This document shows positions 5,608 to 6,900 of a stretch of DNA of 6,900 nt, one piece after another; the first letter of the stretch is position 1; every line of letters begins with the position of its first letter. The DNA lies in contig JBBRMT010000245.1 in NCBI GenBank assembly GCA_038230695.1, positions 1 to 6,900 on the forward strand, written 5' to 3'. The notes under the pieces are model-generated. The model was not told the origin of the DNA. It saw only the letters and a list, made by a program, of their open reading frames with translations, and did no database searches. The position numbers and the translations under genes are program-made. The DNA is from QHBQ01 sp038230695. Its GTDB lineage: Bacteria; Chloroflexota; Chloroflexia; QHBQ01.

Positions 5608-5686
5608 TGTTAGGCCGTAGGACACCCGGAAAACGAAAGATGTTACGGTACACCGAAATCATATTTGCTCACAAAGGAGACACCAC
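5021..5686 (+). mobile_element. Truncated IS701-family insertion sequence remnant
   Basis: The left boundary is sharp: methyltransferase coding stops and transposase coding begins within about ten bases (5018-5027). The left terminal repeat is gone with the N-terminal half, so it cannot be used to find the right end. The right end must lie between the transposase stop (5607) and the start of the next gene (5687). In that 79-base gap no terminal repeat or target duplication was identified. Confidence 0.6.
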
Positions 5687-6900
5687 ATGACGAATGACAA
5701 TCAACATCATCTGCATTCCAGACCTCTGGACGCTCAATTTTCGCTGCGGCGTAACGGATCAGCCCGACTCACCTTCAAGTCGAAAGCTCACGAGACGACG
5801 ATCGAGCTAGGCCCCGGCTATTCGGCTCGAATCGCGCAAAAGGGCAAAGGCTGGTTGCGCGAAGTTACTGTTTCAACCGCAACGAGCAACTGTGCTTATG
5901 TCCTCTCCCGGCTTGCGGTGGAAGGGCAAGTCATAGAAAAGCGTGTCGTAACCGAGTTCTCGAGCAAGACGGTTCGAGAAGACATTTACCGCGTTGACGG
6001 CGATGGCCTCACGCGCACTGCACGCTGGAACTATCGAAACGGCGTTGAGATAAACGCCGCCTATGGACCAGGGAAGCGCACGCTCGAAGTCAGCAGGGGA
6101 GGTCAAGGATTTGCAACGCTCTTGACTACCGGTCGGCCCGTTGGACGTACCTTCGAAGCGGTGACAAAACGGATGGACGGTTCTGACGGCAGCGTAACCA
6201 TCATTGGGGACAAGACGGTCGGTCCCGGCAAGAGCAGCACGGTAATCGGGGTTGTTCAACCGAACGGGCCGTTCCAGTACGGTACGGTTTCGACGAGACC
6301 CGACGGTAGCATCGTGGTTTCGCAAGTGGTGCCACTTGAAAACGGAGTGGTGGGAGCGGGTCAGATAGTCACGAACCCCAATGATGGAAGCATCGTCAGT
6401 GACGGAGTTGTAACAATGACGAACGCCGACGGAACGACGACGGTTGTGTCCAGTCATGGTGAAGTAACCGGCGAGGGCACAACCAACACAACTGGTGTGG
6501 CGAGCACCAAAGCCGAAGGAGGATTTTCGACTTATACCGAGACCAGCAAGGATGGCGTTACGACCCAGCGCTCAAGCTCTGCAAACGACGGCCAAGGAAA
6601 TGAGAGCCAGACGACGGTGACGTACAACGCAGATGGCTCTTTCACGATCGACACCACCTCGAAAGACGCCGATGGGAACGTGACCTCGAACACCGAGACG
6701 TTTGATAAGGACGGAAATCCGCAGCCGTCCGGTGGTGGCGGCGGAGGAGGCGAAGGCGGCGGCGAAGGCGGCGGCGGCGGTGGCGGTGGCGAAGGCGGCG
6801 GCGGCGAAGGCGGCGGTGGCGGTGGCGGTGGCGAAGGCGGCGGCGAAGGCGGCGGCGGCGGTGGCGGTGGCGAAGGCGGCGGCGGCGAAGGCGGCGGTGG
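5687..6900 (+). CDS. Unrecognised DG-repeat protein with Gly/Glu tail (3' end outside window)
   Basis: ATG 5687 follows AAAGGAGA (5673-5680) by six bases; the frame stays open for 404 codons to the right edge. No signal peptide or membrane segment is seen. Residues 1-160 look globular and beta-rich (LGPGYSARIAQKGKGWLREV). Residues 160-345 are Thr/Ser-rich strands broken by DG turns at about 164, 206, 233, 248, 289, 301, 316, 329 and 341; the last five are spaced 12-15 residues, reading like TYNADGSFTI, DADGNVTS, FDKDGNPQ. This recalls YD/RHS-type repeats without the full signature. From residue 349 the chain is only Gly and Glu (see the 81-bp repeat). Codon use is rich in ACG, TCG and GGC, unlike the small genes to the left. 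Function unknown. A structural, surface or toxin-carrying polymer are open guesses, since the C-terminus is not seen. Confidence 0.8.
   Translation, partial: MTNDNQHHLHSRPLDAQFSLRRNGSARLTFKSKAHETTIELGPGYSARIAQKGKGWLREVTVSTATSNCAYVLSRLAVEGQVIEKRVVTEFSSKTVREDIYRVDGDGLTRTARWNYRNGVEINAAYGPGKRTLEVSRGGQGFATLLTTGRPVGRTFEAVTKRMDGSDGSVTIIGDKTVGPGKSSTVIGVVQPNGPFQYGTVSTRPDGSIVVSQVVPLENGVVGAGQIVTNPNDGSIVSDGVVTMTNADGTTTVVSSHGEVTGEGTTNTTGVASTKAEGGFSTYTETSKDGVTTQRSSSANDGQGNESQTTVTYNADGSFTIDTTSKDADGNVTSNTETFDKDGNPQPSGGGGGGGEGGGEGGGGGGGGEGGGGEGGGGGGGGEGGGEGGGGGGGGEGGGGEGGG
6752..6900 (+). repeat. 81-bp in-frame tandem repeat coding for Gly/Glu
   Basis: The unit starting at GAA 6752 is repeated from 6833, identical in all 68 bases seen before the window ends. 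Each unit is 27 codons: E G3 E G8 E G4 E G8. It splits into two related halves of 13 and 14 codons that differ by one Gly codon, pointing to an older duplication. Codons are only GGC, GGT and GAA, with the GGC/GGT order also conserved. As 81 is a multiple of three, changes in copy number keep the frame. Confidence 0.9.

Noticed and set aside
5873..6457. Open frame of 194 codons on the minus strand
   Set aside because: It lies fully opposite the DG-repeat gene, which has a strong ribosome binding site and repeat-structured protein; the minus frame has no Shine-Dalgarno signal or family features.

Overview
The window looks like accessory DNA from a Chloroflexota-type (possibly Ktedonobacteria-like) bacterium. 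That is inferred from gene style only: a soluble NarL-type kinase/regulator, a Pro/Thr-linker lipoprotein with a TolB-like propeller, and an IS701-family transposase. No taxonomic marker is present.

Left part, minus strand (1-2970). A lipoprotein gene runs off the left edge (1-584). Upstream of it lies a 632-residue protein (943-2841) that fuses a GAF sensor, HisKA_3/HATPase_c kinase, receiver and LuxR-type HTH in one chain. This gene has its own near-consensus promoter (2942-2970), a good Shine-Dalgarno and a downstream hairpin terminator (871-908). It is intact and is probably a working cytosolic signalling protein.

Middle, plus strand (3140-5040). This is a run of small genes of phage or plasmid style: a 24-codon ORF, a Cys/His (probably zinc-binding) protein, a coiled-coil protein resembling phage accessory proteins, a HAD-IIIA phosphatase, and the first 59 codons of an MmeI/YeeA-type DNA methyltransferase. 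Three extended -10 promoters drive the cluster, and two of them share a block around the start site that is a perfect palindrome in the first copy. Most genes here are broken. Two have a TAG exactly where Gln is expected, and two have a one-base loss in a homopolymer run. This is either a decaying mobile element, a sequence with homopolymer errors, or, less likely, a genome reading TAG as Gln.

Junction and IS remnant (about 5020-5650). The methyltransferase stops where the C-terminal part of an IS701-family transposase begins. That transposase also carries a premature TGA and a one-base loss in a G run. The join looks like an IS-associated deletion or recombination scar.

Right part (5687-6900, open at the edge). 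A gene with a strong ribosome binding site encodes an unrecognised protein: about 345 residues rich in DG-turn beta-strand repeats, followed by a pure Gly/Glu tract encoded by an exact 81-bp tandem repeat that continues past the window. This and the TAG/Gln coincidence are the two most unusual things seen.
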